A stretch of 64,000 nucleotides of DNA from Tahibacter aquaticus (GCF_004363655.1 NZ_SNZH01000020.1:62001-126000); one strand, 5' to 3'. Positions 1 to 8,829 are shown, numbered from the stretch's first letter. Numbers and translations are program-made. The notes: generated by a model from the letters alone, not told the origin.

Positions 1-380
1 GCTGCATGCAGATGGCGCTGGCCGGCGTGCGCAAGCCAGTCGACTATCTCAATACACACGGTACGGCGACGCCGCTGGGCGACCTCATCGAGCTACAGGC
101 CGTGCGCGAAGTCTTCGGCGCGGCCGTGCCGCCGCTGTCCTCGACCAAGTCGCTGAGTGGGCATTCGCTCGGCGCTGCCAGCGTGCACGAGGCCATCTAC
201 AGCCTGCTGATGTTGCGCGACGGATTCATCGCCGGCTCGGCCAATATCGATAGCCTGGATCCGCAGGCCGCGGCCTTTCCGATCGTGCGTGCGAGCCGCC
301 CGGCGATGCTGAACACGGTCATGTCCAACAGCTTCGGATTCGGCGGCACCAACGCGACGCTGGTGTTCACGCGTGCCTGA
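1..380 (+). CDS. fabB: 3-oxoacyl-ACP synthase I (KAS I), C-terminal part
   Basis: Partial gene that begins upstream of the window; the frame is open from the first bases to a TGA at 378-380. The product is the C-terminal third of a beta-ketoacyl-ACP synthase, which condenses malonyl-ACP with acyl-ACP in fatty acid elongation. Visible thiolase-fold landmarks are [11 protein letters not shown] (first catalytic histidine), [11 protein letters not shown] (second catalytic histidine and its lysine) and the C-terminal glycine loop FGFGGTNA. The spacing of these blocks and the [11 protein letters not shown] form fit the FabB subgroup better than FabF, but the catalytic cysteine region lies outside, so FabF or a dedicated polyketide KS is not fully excluded. 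Confidence 0.88.
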   Translation, partial: CMQMALAGVRKPVDYLNTHGTATPLGDLIELQAVREVFGAAVPPLSSTKSLSGHSLGAASVHEAIYSLLMLRDGFIAGSANIDSLDPQAAAFPIVRASRPAMLNTVMSNSFGFGGTNATLVFTRA

Positions 381-481
381 GCGGCCGATTTCTACCGCAG
401 CTGACTTCGATCAAGGCGCCAGCGCCGGTAGTGGCCGAAGCTGCCGGCAGATCCCCGACCACGCAGAAGGATAGTTCTCAT

Positions 482-706
482 ATGACTACGACCGCGACTC
501 CCGCGCTGGCCGAACAGGCGCAGCGCGCTTTGACGGCGCATGACCGCAATGCCGAAGTGACGCTGGATGCCGACGGAGGCTTCGTCGTGCGCACCGAGCT
601 GACCGAGGCCGAGGTGCGGCGCCTGCTCCAGGCCGCTGCACTGCCGGTGGCGGTGCGCACGGTGCCCGCACGCAGCGATTGCTGCGGCGGCTGTGGCGGC
701 GCCTGA
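482..706 (+). CDS. Small hypothetical protein with Cys-rich C-terminus
   Basis: A 74-residue protein. The start at 482 is chosen over an in-frame ATG at 431 because an AAGGA motif lies about ten bases upstream (467-471). The body is acidic and probably helical, with the run TELTEAEVRRLLQAAALPV, and the protein ends SDCCGGCGGA, i.e. three cysteines in the last eight residues. I do not recognise the family. The terminal cysteine cluster could bind a metal or be the target of modification; both are guesses. It lies between a fatty-acid gene and two other small genes, so context does not settle the role. Confidence 0.6.
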   Translation: MTTTATPALAEQAQRALTAHDRNAEVTLDADGGFVVRTELTEAEVRRLLQAAALPVAVRTVPARSDCCGGCGGA

Positions 707-719
707 ACCCGCCCGCTTT

Positions 720-789
720 GCGCGGTGCCGGGTGACGGCCTGTCGCGGCTGGCGACAGAAAGCAGGTCATGCCCGGCGCCGCGCTTTTT
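720..789 (+). terminator. Structured terminator-like element with internal hairpin
   Basis: Arms 720-732 and 772-784 pair over 13 bases with one G-U pair and are followed by TTTTT (785-789). Inside the loop, 740-746 and 752-758 form a second 7-bp hairpin (CTGTCGC/GCGACAG). Position just after the 482-706 gene suggests a Rho-independent terminator; the nested stem is more elaborate than usual. Confidence 0.5.
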
Positions 790-812
790 GTGATTCCCTG
801 CGAAGGCTTTCC

Positions 813-1361
813 ATGCCCATGAAAAACCGTAGACGCCTACTCGCTTTTCTCGTCCTGTCCGGCATCACGGCTCATGCCGCAGCCGCTGCAGCGGAGCCGT
901 CGTCCGAGGACCACACGGCCCATGCGGCCCACGGGACGCCAGCAACGCAGGACTCGCACGCAGCGCCTGCGGCGCCTGATGCCGCCGCGCCGACTAACCC
1001 TCCGGCGAAGCGCTGGGCCAGCGACGCGGCCTTGCGCGAAGGCATGGGACGGGTGCAAGCCGCGCTCAAGGAACTGCGTCATCACGAGCTGGGCCATATG
1101 CCGCTGGCGGCGGTGCGGGAGCAGGCAGCGCAGATCGAAGCGGCAATCCGCTTCCTGTTCGCCAACTGCAGGCTCGCGCCGGACGCGGATGCTGCCCTGC
1201 ATCCGATCCTGCTGCCGCTGCTGCAGTCCGCCAAGCACCTGCAAAGCGAGCCCGCGGACCGCGCCACGGTCGCGGCGCTGCGTGCAGCCGTGGCGCCATA
1301 TCCGCGCCAGTTCGACGATCCGGGCTGGCCAGCGACACCGGATTCCGCTGCGGCGCAATGA
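813..1361 (+). CDS. Secreted His/Ala-rich small protein (DnrO-like annotation group)
   Basis: A 182-residue exported protein. Translation from ATG 813 gives a basic start (MPMKNRRRLL), a hydrophobic stretch and an alanine-rich cleavage region near residue 25-28, a good Sec signal peptide. A His/Ala/Pro-rich linker (about residues 30-65, with motifs such as DHTAHAAHG) follows, then a helical domain containing LREGMGRVQAALKELRHHELGH and a single pair-lacking cysteine. It resembles a group of small periplasmic proteins in Xanthomonadaceae that databases label DnrO; that label carries no proven function. The histidine-rich linker suggests metal binding. Its stop overlaps the start of the next gene, so the two are probably co-transcribed. 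Confidence 0.6.
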   Translation: MPMKNRRRLLAFLVLSGITAHAAAAAAEPSSEDHTAHAAHGTPATQDSHAAPAAPDAAAPTNPPAKRWASDAALREGMGRVQAALKELRHHELGHMPLAAVREQAAQIEAAIRFLFANCRLAPDADAALHPILLPLLQSAKHLQSEPADRATVAALRAAVAPYPRQFDDPGWPATPDSAAAQ

Positions 1362-1663
1362 GTAGCACGGCGGAGAACAGCTACGTCCAGGCCTGGCAGT
1401 GCATAGGCTGCGGCCGCATCGAGGCGCCGCAGCCCTGCATCGGCGTCTGCCGTGACCGCAAAGTGCTGCTGGTCGGCAAGGAAGACCACGAGGCAGCGCT
1501 AGCCGAAATCCAGCGGCTGCGCACGGCACTGACGTGCGCCTCGGCCATGCTGCGGCGCTTCGGTATGGCCACGCCGCATGTGGGACAGTGGGAAAATTCC
1601 TATCGCGCGTTGCAATTGCAGGTGCGTGAGGTGCTGGCCGTGCTCAGCGCTGGCGCCACCTGA
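1358..1663 (+). CDS. Hypothetical protein with N-terminal CxxC
   Basis: A 101-residue protein starting at the ATG that overlaps the previous stop (ATGA at 1358-1361), indicating translational coupling with the secreted His-rich protein. The N-terminus has WQCIGCGRIEAPQPCIGVC, four cysteines spaced like a small zinc ribbon or iron-sulfur knuckle, followed by a charged helical region. No signal peptide. I do not recognise the family; the cysteine pattern supports a metal-binding or nucleic-acid-binding knuckle only as a possibility. Confidence 0.6.
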   Translation: MSSTAENSYVQAWQCIGCGRIEAPQPCIGVCRDRKVLLVGKEDHEAALAEIQRLRTALTCASAMLRRFGMATPHVGQWENSYRALQLQVREVLAVLSAGAT

Positions 1664-1733
1664 GCGGACGTGCATGCACCGCCGCCTGTGCCACTGGGTG
1701 TTCGCTGCCAACCTGACGAATTGCGTCTATGCA

Positions 1734-1754
1734 ACGCTGCCGTTACGGCAGCGT
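1734..1754. terminator. Perfect 9-bp hairpin between convergent genes
   Basis: ACGCTGCCG (1734-1742) and CGGCAGCGT (1746-1754) form a perfect stem with a 3-base loop. It sits between the rightward gene ending at 1663 and the leftward ubiD ending at 1794, so it could serve as a bidirectional terminator, though no T-run follows on either strand. Confidence 0.4.
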
Positions 1755-1793
1755 GATCGCGACCCATCAGCATGAAAACGCAGCGGCCTGTGC

Positions 1794-3281
1794 TCAGCCC
1801 GCCGGCGTCCGCAGGTCGTGCATCAGCTTCTGCCATATCGCATCGACGCGGCTCTCCACCCCGACATCGGGCATGATCGGTCGACCCCAGCTGCGCGTGG
1901 TTTCCTGCGGCCATTTGTTGGTCGCGTCCAGACCGAGCTTGGAGCCCAGCCCCGCCGTCGGGCTGGCGAAGTCGAGATAGTCGATCGGCGTGTTTTCCAC
2001 CAGAAAGGTATCGCGCGCCGGATCGACCCGCGTCGCCACCGCCCAGATCACGGCTGTGCCGTCGCGCACGTCGATATCGTCGTCGACGATGATGACAAAC
2101 TTGGTATATGTGAACTGGCGCAGCCAGGACCACACGCCCATCATGATCCGGCGCGCATGGCCGGCGTACTGCTTGCGGATGGACACTAGGGCGACGCGAT
2201 ACGAGCAGGCTTCCGGCGGCAGGTAGAAATCGACGATCTCGGGAAACGCTTTCTGCAGCAGCGGCACGAACATGTCGTTGAGCGCAAGGGCCAGTACCGA
2301 AGGTTCGTCGTGCGGTGCGCGGCCCATATAGCTGCCGTGGTAGATCGCGCCGCGGCGCAAATGCATGCGTGCGATCGTCAGGACCGGAAAATGATCCTGC
2401 GAGTTGTAGTAGCCGGTGTGGTCGCCGAATGGGCCTTCCAGTGCGGTCTCGTCTGGATGGATGAAGCCTTCAAGCAGTATCTCCGCGCCAGCCGGCGCAT
2501 CCAGTCCGGTCAATGCACTGTGCCACAGCCGCGTGCGGCCGCCGCGCAGCAGCCCCGCGAATTCATATTCCGAGAGAGAGTCCGGCACCGGCGCGACGGC
2601 CGCGAGCAAGGTGGCCGGATCGGCGCCGATGGCGACCAGTAGCGGGAACGGACGCCCGGGATGCGCGTTGCGCCAATCGGCATAGTCCAGCGCGCCGCCG
2701 CGGTGCGGCAGCCAGCGCATGATCACGCGATTACGCCCCAGCACCTGCTGACGGTAGATCGCGACGTTCTGGCGCGGCTGGCGCGTGCCGCGCGTGATCA
2801 CCAAGCCGAAGGTGATCAGCCGGCCGGCATCGCCAGACCAGCAATGCTGTATCGGCAGCCGCGCCAGGTCGACCGCGTCGCCGCTCAGGGTTTCGTCGAG
2901 AAAGGCCGCTTCGCGCACGCGCCGCGGCGCGACATGGGCGAGTTGGGCCAGCTCGGGCCACTGCGCCAGGGCAGCGCGCAGGCTGCCCGGCCAGCGCGGC
3001 TCACGTATTGCCGCGAGTAACTGGCCGAGTTCGCGCAGCGAAGCCAGTGGCCGGCCAGCAAGCGCCAGCTCTATGCGCCGACGATGGCCGAACAGATTGC
3101 CCAGCAGCGGCTGCGCCGACGTTCCTGCCTTTTCCATTAGCAGAGCCGGGCCGCCCGCGCGCAGGGCGCGCAGGCACAGCGCGGTGGATTCCAGGTGCGG
3201 ATCCACCGTTTCGGTGACGCGCAACAATTGCCGCTCGCGCTCCAGCTGCGCAAGAAAGCCGCGCAGTTCCTCGAAGATCAT
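1794..3281 (-). CDS. ubiD: UbiD family prenylated-FMN decarboxylase
   Basis: A 495-residue UbiD-family decarboxylase, predicted to remove the carboxyl group of 4-hydroxy-3-polyprenylbenzoate in ubiquinone synthesis using prenylated FMN. The start [10 protein letters not shown] is the usual UbiD N-terminus and overlaps the stop of the upstream gene by four bases; an in-frame ATG 66 bases earlier lies inside that gene and is rejected. Family signatures seen are [16 protein letters not shown] around residue 165, the active-site block [11 protein letters not shown] around 282-292 (carrying the catalytic glutamates), and VDDDIDVRD near 410. UbiX, which makes the cofactor, is not in the window. It is the last gene of a three-gene operon whose promoter region carries FNR-like sites, which suggests use under low oxygen together with ubiU, ubiV and ubiT further right. 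Confidence 0.88.
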   Translation of the reverse strand: MIFEELRGFLAQLERERQLLRVTETVDPHLESTALCLRALRAGGPALLMEKAGTSAQPLLGNLFGHRRRIELALAGRPLASLRELGQLLAAIREPRWPGSLRAALAQWPELAQLAHVAPRRVREAAFLDETLSGDAVDLARLPIQHCWSGDAGRLITFGLVITRGTRQPRQNVAIYRQQVLGRNRVIMRWLPHRGGALDYADWRNAHPGRPFPLLVAIGADPATLLAAVAPVPDSLSEYEFAGLLRGGRTRLWHSALTGLDAPAGAEILLEGFIHPDETALEGPFGDHTGYYNSQDHFPVLTIARMHLRRGAIYHGSYMGRAPHDEPSVLALALNDMFVPLLQKAFPEIVDFYLPPEACSYRVALVSIRKQYAGHARRIMMGVWSWLRQFTYTKFVIIVDDDIDVRDGTAVIWAVATRVDPARDTFLVENTPIDYLDFASPTAGLGSKLGLDATNKWPQETTRSWGRPIMPDVGVESRVDAIWQKLMHDLRTPAG

Positions 3282-4399
3282 GGGTTGACGCCCACGGGTG
3301 CCTGCCAGCAGCCGCTGGCGATGCAGCGATTCAACGTGGCCAGCCAAGGGCGAAGATCCAGCGCCTGCACCGCCAGCCAGTTCTGATCGAACAGAGTCTC
3401 CGCGTAGCGTTCGCCGCGATCGCAGAGCAGGCTGACGATGCTGCCACTCTCGCCGCGTGCGCGCATGGCTGCGGCCAGCTGCAGGCAGGCGGCGAAGTTG
3501 GTGCCGGAGGACCCGCCGTAGCGCCGGCCGAGCAAGCTTTCAAGGCACCAGACCGCGGCCACCGATGCTGCGTCCGGCACTTCCACCACGGTATCGGCCA
3601 CCTCGAAGAGGAAGCCCGGCTCGACCCGGGCGCGGCCTATGCCTTCGATCCGTGTGGAGACGCTAGCGCAGACGTCGCGGCTGCCCGAGCGCCAGCCTTG
3701 CGCGAACGCGCAGCCGGCTGGATCTGCGACGCATAGACGCGTGGCCAGCCGGCGATAGCGCAGATAGCGTCCTATCGTTGCCGACGTACCACCTGTGCCA
3801 GCGCCACAGACGATCCAGGTCGGCACCGGTGCGGATTCTGCACTGAGCTGGGACAGGATGGACTCAGCGATGTTGTTATTGCCGCGCCAATCAGTTGCGC
3901 GCTCCGCTAGGCCAAACTGATCCAGGTGGCACGCGCCGCTCACCGCATGTTCGGCTGCGCGTACGGTAACGTCGGCCGGATCGTCGACCAGATCACAGGT
4001 CGCGCCCAGCGCCTGCACTTCGCGAATCTTCTGCGGCGCCGTGCCGGCCGGCATCACCGCGACGAACGAAAGGCCGAGCAGGCGCGCGAACCAGGCCTCA
4101 GAGATGGCCGTGCTGCCGGAAGACGCGTCGACCACCCGCTGGCCCGCGCGCAGGCGGCCGTTGCACAAGGCGTAGAGATACAGCGAGCGAGCCAGCCGGT
4201 GCTTGAGGCTGCCGGTCGGATGCGCCGCCTCGTCCTTGAAATAGAACGCGATACCCGGAAACCCCGGCAGGTCCAGCTTGAGCAGATGCGTATCGGCCGA
4301 ACGCGCAGCCTCCTGCGCGAGGATCGCGATGGCCGCATGCTCCCAGTCGCGCGTAGCCCCGGGGGCGTCGAAGGGCGTATCCGTGCGCCAGGCGTTCAC
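3278..4399 (-). CDS. PLP-dependent cysteine synthase-like lyase (Cds1-type cysteine desulfhydrase candidate)
   Basis: A 373-residue fold-type II PLP enzyme. The PLP lysine is in [11 protein letters not shown] (Lys66), the phosphate-binding loop is [12 protein letters not shown] near residue 197, and [11 protein letters not shown] is the substrate-binding serine/threonine loop. The HPTGSLKHR form and the roughly 370-residue length match the Cds1 group (L-cysteine desulfhydrase in mycobacteria) more closely than CysK or CysM, so cysteine breakdown to sulfide, pyruvate and ammonia is the best guess. Four-base overlaps on both sides tie it to the upstream PLP decarboxylase and downstream ubiD. 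Substrate is not settled by sequence. Confidence 0.7.
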   Translation of the reverse strand: MNAWRTDTPFDAPGATRDWEHAAIAILAQEAARSADTHLLKLDLPGFPGIAFYFKDEAAHPTGSLKHRLARSLYLYALCNGRLRAGQRVVDASSGSTAISEAWFARLLGLSFVAVMPAGTAPQKIREVQALGATCDLVDDPADVTVRAAEHAVSGACHLDQFGLAERATDWRGNNNIAESILSQLSAESAPVPTWIVCGAGTGGTSATIGRYLRYRRLATRLCVADPAGCAFAQGWRSGSRDVCASVSTRIEGIGRARVEPGFLFEVADTVVEVPDAASVAAVWCLESLLGRRYGGSSGTNFAACLQLAAAMRARGESGSIVSLLCDRGERYAETLFDQNWLAVQALDLRPWLATLNRCIASGCWQAPVGVNP

Positions 4400-6426
4400 G
4401 GTGCCGCGTGTCCGTCGCGTACGCGCAGCGCATGGATCTGCCGCGCCAGGAAGGCGAAATAGCCGTCGATGTAGCTGATACCGTTCTGCGTGTCGATGAG
4501 GTACGGATTCATCAAGGTGTGGCGCAGGATGACAAGGCGGCCCTCGCCGATCGGGCCGGCATCCAGCCCCAGCGCTGCAAGAATGCGCGCCGTGTCGGCG
4601 GTGCCGAGCAAATCGAAGCGCAGGCTGGTAACCGAACCGAAAAACTCCTTGAGCTGCAGCGGCTGGCGCGGATCGCTGCGCAGGCAGTCGTGCAGCGCGG
4701 CGACGAAGGCATTGGCCACTTCCAGCGAGCGATTGCCGCAGGGATTAAGCGCGAGGCAGACCAGGTTGCTGTCGGGTGCGAACGGCACGATCAGCTGCAC
4801 GACGCCGGCCTGCTCGGCCGCAAAGCGCAGGGCGCGAGCGTGGAAGGCCTCGGCCGCGCGCACCGTGGCCCGCGGCAGGCGGCCGAAATGGGCGTGATCC
4901 AGCGGCAGCACCTTGTGCGTGACATAGACCGCGGCTGCGCTCGCGCCAGACTTGGAGCCTTCAGGGATGTACTGCCCCAGGTTGCGGTAGCGCTCCAGAT
5001 AGTCCGGCGGCGTATCGGAATGAAAGACATAGTCGGCGCGCTCGGCCAGCAGAGCCATCGCGCGGTGATCGCGGCAGACGAAGGCGCCTGCGCCGTAAGG
5101 CAGATAGCCGAGCTTGTGCGGATCCACGGTCACCGAGTCGGTGTCGGCCAACGCAGCAAAGGCCGCATGCACCTCGGGCGCCGGAAACCGCGTGAACTCC
5201 GCGCCGACCTGCGCCGGCGTCCGTAGGCTGCCGTCCTCGGAGCGGAACAAAGTAGCCAGGTAGCCGCCCCAGGCCGCATCCACATGCACGCTGAAATCCA
5301 GTCCGCGGCGGCGCGAGCGACGGCGTGCGGCTAGCACCGCGTCGACCGGATCCACCGTGCCGTATTCGGTGCCGCCGAGTACGGCGACGGCCAGCAGCAC
5401 CGGCCGGCGTTCCCGCGCATGGCGCTCTAGCGCGGCTTCGAGTGCATCGGCGTCCAGTCGCATGCCGCAGGTGGGAAGCAGCTCCAACTGGTCGCGGCCC
5501 AGCCCAAGGAGCTTGACGCCCTTGCTCCAGGAATAGTGCGCCGTGACCGGCGCCAGCACGCAGGGTTCGCTTAGCAGCGGATGCGCTGCGAAGAAGCCGT
5601 GCAGGCCGAGCTGCTCGATGCGCTGCGCCTCGACCTTCGCCCGCCAAGACGCACGGTGCGCCGCTGGCAGCGCAGCGAGCCAGGACTGCCAGCGCTGCAG
5701 TAGTGCGATCGAGTCCTCGCCCGACAGATTGAACGCGCTCCAGTCGTCCGGCGGCAGCTCCAGCTCCGCGGGGCCGGCGGCGCGCAGCGCGACCGGAAAC
5801 GCCTTCAGCGCCAGGGCCAGACGCAGCGCCTGGTAGTTCGCCACCGTGCCGCCCGAGGTCAGATGGCCGAAGGCGCAGGCCGGCTGCTGCGGGTCGTGTG
5901 GATAACCGAGCATGCGCGCGAGCTGCAACCCGACCTGAACTTCCATGTCGACCGTGACCGGCGCGGCGTCCTCGCTCACGTTGTTGGGGTTGTACGGCAA
6001 GGTCAGTATCTGTGCGGCCAGGCCGGGCAGCAGCAGATCCGACACCATGTGGCCCATGTAACGCGGACTGTGAAACGGCACTGACTTTTTCAACGCCGCC
6101 GAAAGCTGGTGAAGTTCACGGCGCATGCGAGCTTCGAAATCCAGGTAGTCCGGCTGGCGCGCGGCGGCGGTGGTGATCGGCGGTGGATCTTCCGGGTGGA
6201 AGTTACGCCGCCAGTAGACATGGTCGCGCAGGAATTCGACGACCAGTTTTTCAAGCAGACTGTCGTTTTCTCCGTAAGGACCAAGGAAGCAGGCGTCAAG
6301 GGCGTAGTCGTGCGCGGCCGCCTCCGCTGGCCCGCTACAGGCGCCGGGTGTGGCAGCGGGTGTGCTGCCGCCGCCTCCAGCACCGCTGCAAGGCTCAGCG
6401 GATAGGTGACTGGATAAAGACGGCAT
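4396..6426 (-). CDS. PLP-dependent amino acid decarboxylase (tyrosine decarboxylase-like)
   Basis: A 676-residue group II PLP decarboxylase. The PLP lysine lies in SVTVDPHKLGYLPYGAG near residue 435; the cofactor-binding aspartate region reads HVDAAWGGYL. HLTSGGTVANYQALR is the family loop near residue 190. The length, about 100-200 residues more than bacterial glutamate decarboxylases, and the LGYLPYGAG block point to the long tyrosine/aromatic decarboxylase group of lactic bacteria. The start at 6426 gives a low-complexity Ser/Gly/Ala N-terminus; a later start is possible. First gene of the operon with a Cds1-like lyase and ubiD. Two FNR-like dyads lie 56-130 bases upstream. The physiological substrate is unknown. 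Confidence 0.75.
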   Translation of the reverse strand: MPSLSSHLSAEPCSGAGGGGSTPAATPGACSGPAEAAAHDYALDACFLGPYGENDSLLEKLVVEFLRDHVYWRRNFHPEDPPPITTAAARQPDYLDFEARMRRELHQLSAALKKSVPFHSPRYMGHMVSDLLLPGLAAQILTLPYNPNNVSEDAAPVTVDMEVQVGLQLARMLGYPHDPQQPACAFGHLTSGGTVANYQALRLALALKAFPVALRAAGPAELELPPDDWSAFNLSGEDSIALLQRWQSWLAALPAAHRASWRAKVEAQRIEQLGLHGFFAAHPLLSEPCVLAPVTAHYSWSKGVKLLGLGRDQLELLPTCGMRLDADALEAALERHARERRPVLLAVAVLGGTEYGTVDPVDAVLAARRRSRRRGLDFSVHVDAAWGGYLATLFRSEDGSLRTPAQVGAEFTRFPAPEVHAAFAALADTDSVTVDPHKLGYLPYGAGAFVCRDHRAMALLAERADYVFHSDTPPDYLERYRNLGQYIPEGSKSGASAAAVYVTHKVLPLDHAHFGRLPRATVRAAEAFHARALRFAAEQAGVVQLIVPFAPDSNLVCLALNPCGNRSLEVANAFVAALHDCLRSDPRQPLQLKEFFGSVTSLRFDLLGTADTARILAALGLDAGPIGEGRLVILRHTLMNPYLIDTQNGISYIDGYFAFLARQIHALRVRDGHAAP

Positions 6427-6481
6427 GGCGGCACTCCGGATAGGTCAGCACAGATCCTGCGCAGAGGCGCGCGGCGCGGCA

Positions 6482-6495
6482 CTGATCTGGATCAA
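6482..6495. promoter_or_regulatory. FNR/Anr-like box
   Basis: CTGAT-CTGG-ATCAA, one mismatch from the FNR consensus TTGAT-N4-ATCAA. It lies 56 bases upstream of the leftward decarboxylase start and about 95 bases upstream of the rightward HemN-like gene, so it could serve either unit. Confidence 0.7.
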
Positions 6496-6541
6496 TTCCG
6501 GGGCCGGTGTGCGGCGGCGGGTGGTTTTTTCCGCGATGCGG

Positions 6542-6555
6542 ATGATCTGGATCAA
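6542..6555. promoter_or_regulatory. FNR/Anr-like box
   Basis: ATGAT-CTGG-ATCAA, 35 bases upstream of the HemN-like start codon at 6590 and sharing the core TGATCTGGATCAA with the box at 6482. With its partner it suggests oxygen-responsive control of both divergent units. Confidence 0.7.
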
Positions 6556-6589
6556 CGCGCCGCGCGGTGATCCGGCGCAGACTGATCCC

Positions 6590-7885
6590 ATGACCCCGAC
6601 ACGCCAGTCTGCCTTGGCTCCATGGCCGCCGCATTCCGGTCCGGATGCGGTATTTGTCGGATTTCCCGATCCGGCCCGGTTCTCGCCGGAATTGGGCGAA
6701 TCCCAGTTCCGCAGCGCTGCGCGCCACAGCAACGAAGATCCGATGCCGCGGTTGCTGTCGCTGCATCTGCGCCTGCCCTTCGACGGGAATACGGCTGATT
6801 GCCCGGTTGCGCCTGGCGCCGACCGCGGGCGCAGCCACGCCTCTTTCTACCGCCTCGCGCGCGAATGCGAATTGGTGGCGCCGCTGTTCGACCGCGACCG
6901 CGACGTAGTGCAGCTGCAGCTCGACGGCTTGGCCGGCAAGACAGCCAGTGACGGACTGGGCGAGCTGCTGCATGCCGTGTCGCGGCACTTCTTCCTGAGC
7001 CATGCGAGCACGCGCGAGTTCCTGATCGTGCTGCCTGATGGTGTCTACGACGCGCGGGAACTCGCCGGCCTGGTCGACCTGGGCTTCAACCGCGTCCGTT
7101 TCCGCGCACTGCCGGCGGCTGCGGACCGCGATGCCACTGCGGTGCTGGAACGCAGCCTCGTCGCCGCGCGGGAGGCCGGCATGCGCTCGACGGCCCTGGA
7201 TCTCGGTGGGCCGCCGGGCAGCGACGCCGACTTCGAGGCCGGCCTGCAGCAGCTCCTGGCGCTGCGTGCGGACCGCATCCACCTATGCTGCCCGGGTGGA
7301 CCGGCATCGCTGGCCACCGCGGTTCCACTAGCCGACCGCGCGTGGCATCACGCAGACGCAGTCAGCGCCTTGCTCGCCGCCGGCTACGAGGCGCTAGGCC
7401 TGGACCTCTTCGTTCTGCCGCAGGACGATTTGGCCCGCGCCCGCCAGAGCGGCCTGCTGCATCACAACGCGCTCGGCTATGTTCCCCAGGCACAGACCGA
7501 CCTCGTCGGCCTCGGTGTGGGCGCGCGCAGTCGCATCGGCGATGCCTGCTTCGAGAATTGCCCCGACCTAACGGCCTGGGAAAGCAGCATCGACATGGGC
7601 GAATTGCCCGTCTGGCGCGGCCTTCAGCTGGATGCGGACGAGCGCCTACGCAGCGATCTGCTGCAGGCCCTGCTCTGTGCCGGCAGCATTGATCTTGTGC
7701 AGATGCAGGAACAGCACGGCATCGTGTTCGCGGAGTACTTCCGCGACGAGCTGGACACGCTGAAGCCGCTGCGGGAAGCGGGACTGCTGCACTACAACCT
7801 GGAGAACCTGCAGCTTGGGTCGCAAGGGCGGCTGGCCCTGCAAGCAATCTGCGCCCCGTTCGCTGTGGTCAGGCGCCGGCCGTGA
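6590..7885 (+). CDS. HemN-like protein lacking the radical SAM cysteine motif
   Basis: A 431-residue homologue of oxygen-independent coproporphyrinogen III dehydrogenase. The start at 6590 is preferred because upstream in-frame ATGs would place the FNR sites inside the gene. Homology to HemN is clear in the C-terminal half: GYEALGLDLFVLPQDDLARAR, HHNALGYVPQAQTDLVGLGV, SRIGDACFEN and GLLHYNLENLQLG. In the radical SAM position, where HemN has PFCxxxCxxC, this protein has PFDGNTADCPVA (residues 62-73): the first cysteine is Asp and none of the three is kept. The SAM-binding GGGTP is also replaced. It therefore should not bind the 4Fe-4S cluster or act as a radical enzyme; a regulatory, heme-handling or structural role is inference. 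It precedes an FNR-type gene, echoing the common hemN-fnr pairing. Confidence 0.72.
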   Translation: MTPTRQSALAPWPPHSGPDAVFVGFPDPARFSPELGESQFRSAARHSNEDPMPRLLSLHLRLPFDGNTADCPVAPGADRGRSHASFYRLARECELVAPLFDRDRDVVQLQLDGLAGKTASDGLGELLHAVSRHFFLSHASTREFLIVLPDGVYDARELAGLVDLGFNRVRFRALPAAADRDATAVLERSLVAAREAGMRSTALDLGGPPGSDADFEAGLQQLLALRADRIHLCCPGGPASLATAVPLADRAWHHADAVSALLAAGYEALGLDLFVLPQDDLARARQSGLLHHNALGYVPQAQTDLVGLGVGARSRIGDACFENCPDLTAWESSIDMGELPVWRGLQLDADERLRSDLLQALLCAGSIDLVQMQEQHGIVFAEYFRDELDTLKPLREAGLLHYNLENLQLGSQGRLALQAICAPFAVVRRRP

Positions 7886-7922
7886 CCTTAGACCGAGTTC
7901 CTTGCTTGCTGACCATCTCCCG

Positions 7923-8681
7923 ATGTCGCGCCCATTCATGAACCCGTTTCGCACCAAGCCGAACCCGATCACGGACGACGGCGACGGGCTCACATTCTGC
8001 AGTAGCTGCGCCTTCGCCGGCGTCTGCCACTCCGAGGGCTATGACAAGTCCGCACTGCAGGAGCTGCACTGCCTGGTACAGCATGTGGGGCCGTATCCTG
8101 CGGGCACGCTGCTTTTCCGCGAGGGCGATCCCTTCAATGCGATCGCCGCGGTACGCTCCGGCATGGTCAAAACCTTCCGCATTGACGCTTCCGGGCGCAA
8201 GCAGGTGCTCGGTTTTTTCCTGCTCGGCGAAATCATCGGGTTGGATGCGATTCACAGCGCACGCTTTCCCTGCAACGCCGTCGCGCTGGATACGGTCAGC
8301 CTGTGCCGCTTCTCGTTTCCCATGATGGCCACCCTGGCCACGCGCATGCCGGGCCTGCAAACGCAGCTGTTTCGGCTGCTGAGCCAGGACATCAACAAGG
8401 CCGCAGCGATGGCCGGTGACTTCAGCGCGGACGAGCGCATGGCGGCCTTCGTGTTGTCGATCTCGCGGCGCTTCGCCAGCCGCGGCTTCTCGCCGAACCG
8501 TTTCGCGCTGAGTATGTCCCGCACCGATATCGGCAACTACCTGCGGCTGGCGGCCGAAACCGTGTCGCGCGTGGTGCGGCGCTTCCAGGACGAAGGCCTG
8601 CTGCTGGTGGACCGGCGCGAGTTCGAAATTCTCGACATGGCCCGGCTGCGGTGTCTTGCCCTGCCGCTGCTGCGCGAATAA
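7923..8681 (+). CDS. fnr: FNR/Anr-type oxygen-sensing transcription regulator
   Basis: A 252-residue CRP/FNR-family regulator. The start at 7923 gives about the usual N-terminal length; 7938 is an alternative. Cysteines 26, 29 and 35 (FCSSCAFAGVC) and Cys128 (VSLCRFSF) match the four ligands of the FNR 4Fe-4S cluster. A cyclic-nucleotide-fold beta-roll (GTLLFREGDPFNAIAAVRSG) and dimer helix follow. The recognition helix has AAETVSRVVRRF, i.e. the E..SR triad that reads TTGAT half-sites. It should activate anaerobic genes when oxygen is low. Boxes of matching type occur before most transcription units in the first 34 kb, so it is the likely regulator of the whole set. A further FNR-like box lies just beyond its stop. 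Confidence 0.9.
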   Translation: MSRPFMNPFRTKPNPITDDGDGLTFCSSCAFAGVCHSEGYDKSALQELHCLVQHVGPYPAGTLLFREGDPFNAIAAVRSGMVKTFRIDASGRKQVLGFFLLGEIIGLDAIHSARFPCNAVALDTVSLCRFSFPMMATLATRMPGLQTQLFRLLSQDINKAAAMAGDFSADERMAAFVLSISRRFASRGFSPNRFALSMSRTDIGNYLRLAAETVSRVVRRFQDEGLLLVDRREFEILDMARLRCLALPLLRE

Positions 8682-8691
8682 ACGCCTGCGC

Positions 8692-8705
8692 TTGATCGTG
8701 ATCAG
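8692..8705. promoter_or_regulatory. FNR/Anr-like box upstream of moaA
   Basis: TTGAT-CGTG-ATCAG, a single mismatch to consensus, located between fnr and moaA, 172 bases before the moaA start. The long distance implies an untranslated leader of more than 100 bases if this drives moaA. Confidence 0.7.
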
Positions 8706-8829
8706 TGCGGCGGCCGAACGCGCTGCCTAGAGTCACCGCATGGCCGCGCCCGGATGGCACTACGTAGACGCACCGCTGGTCGCCGGATTCCGGCGATGGC
8801 GGCCAGCCGCGATCGGCAACGGCGACCGG

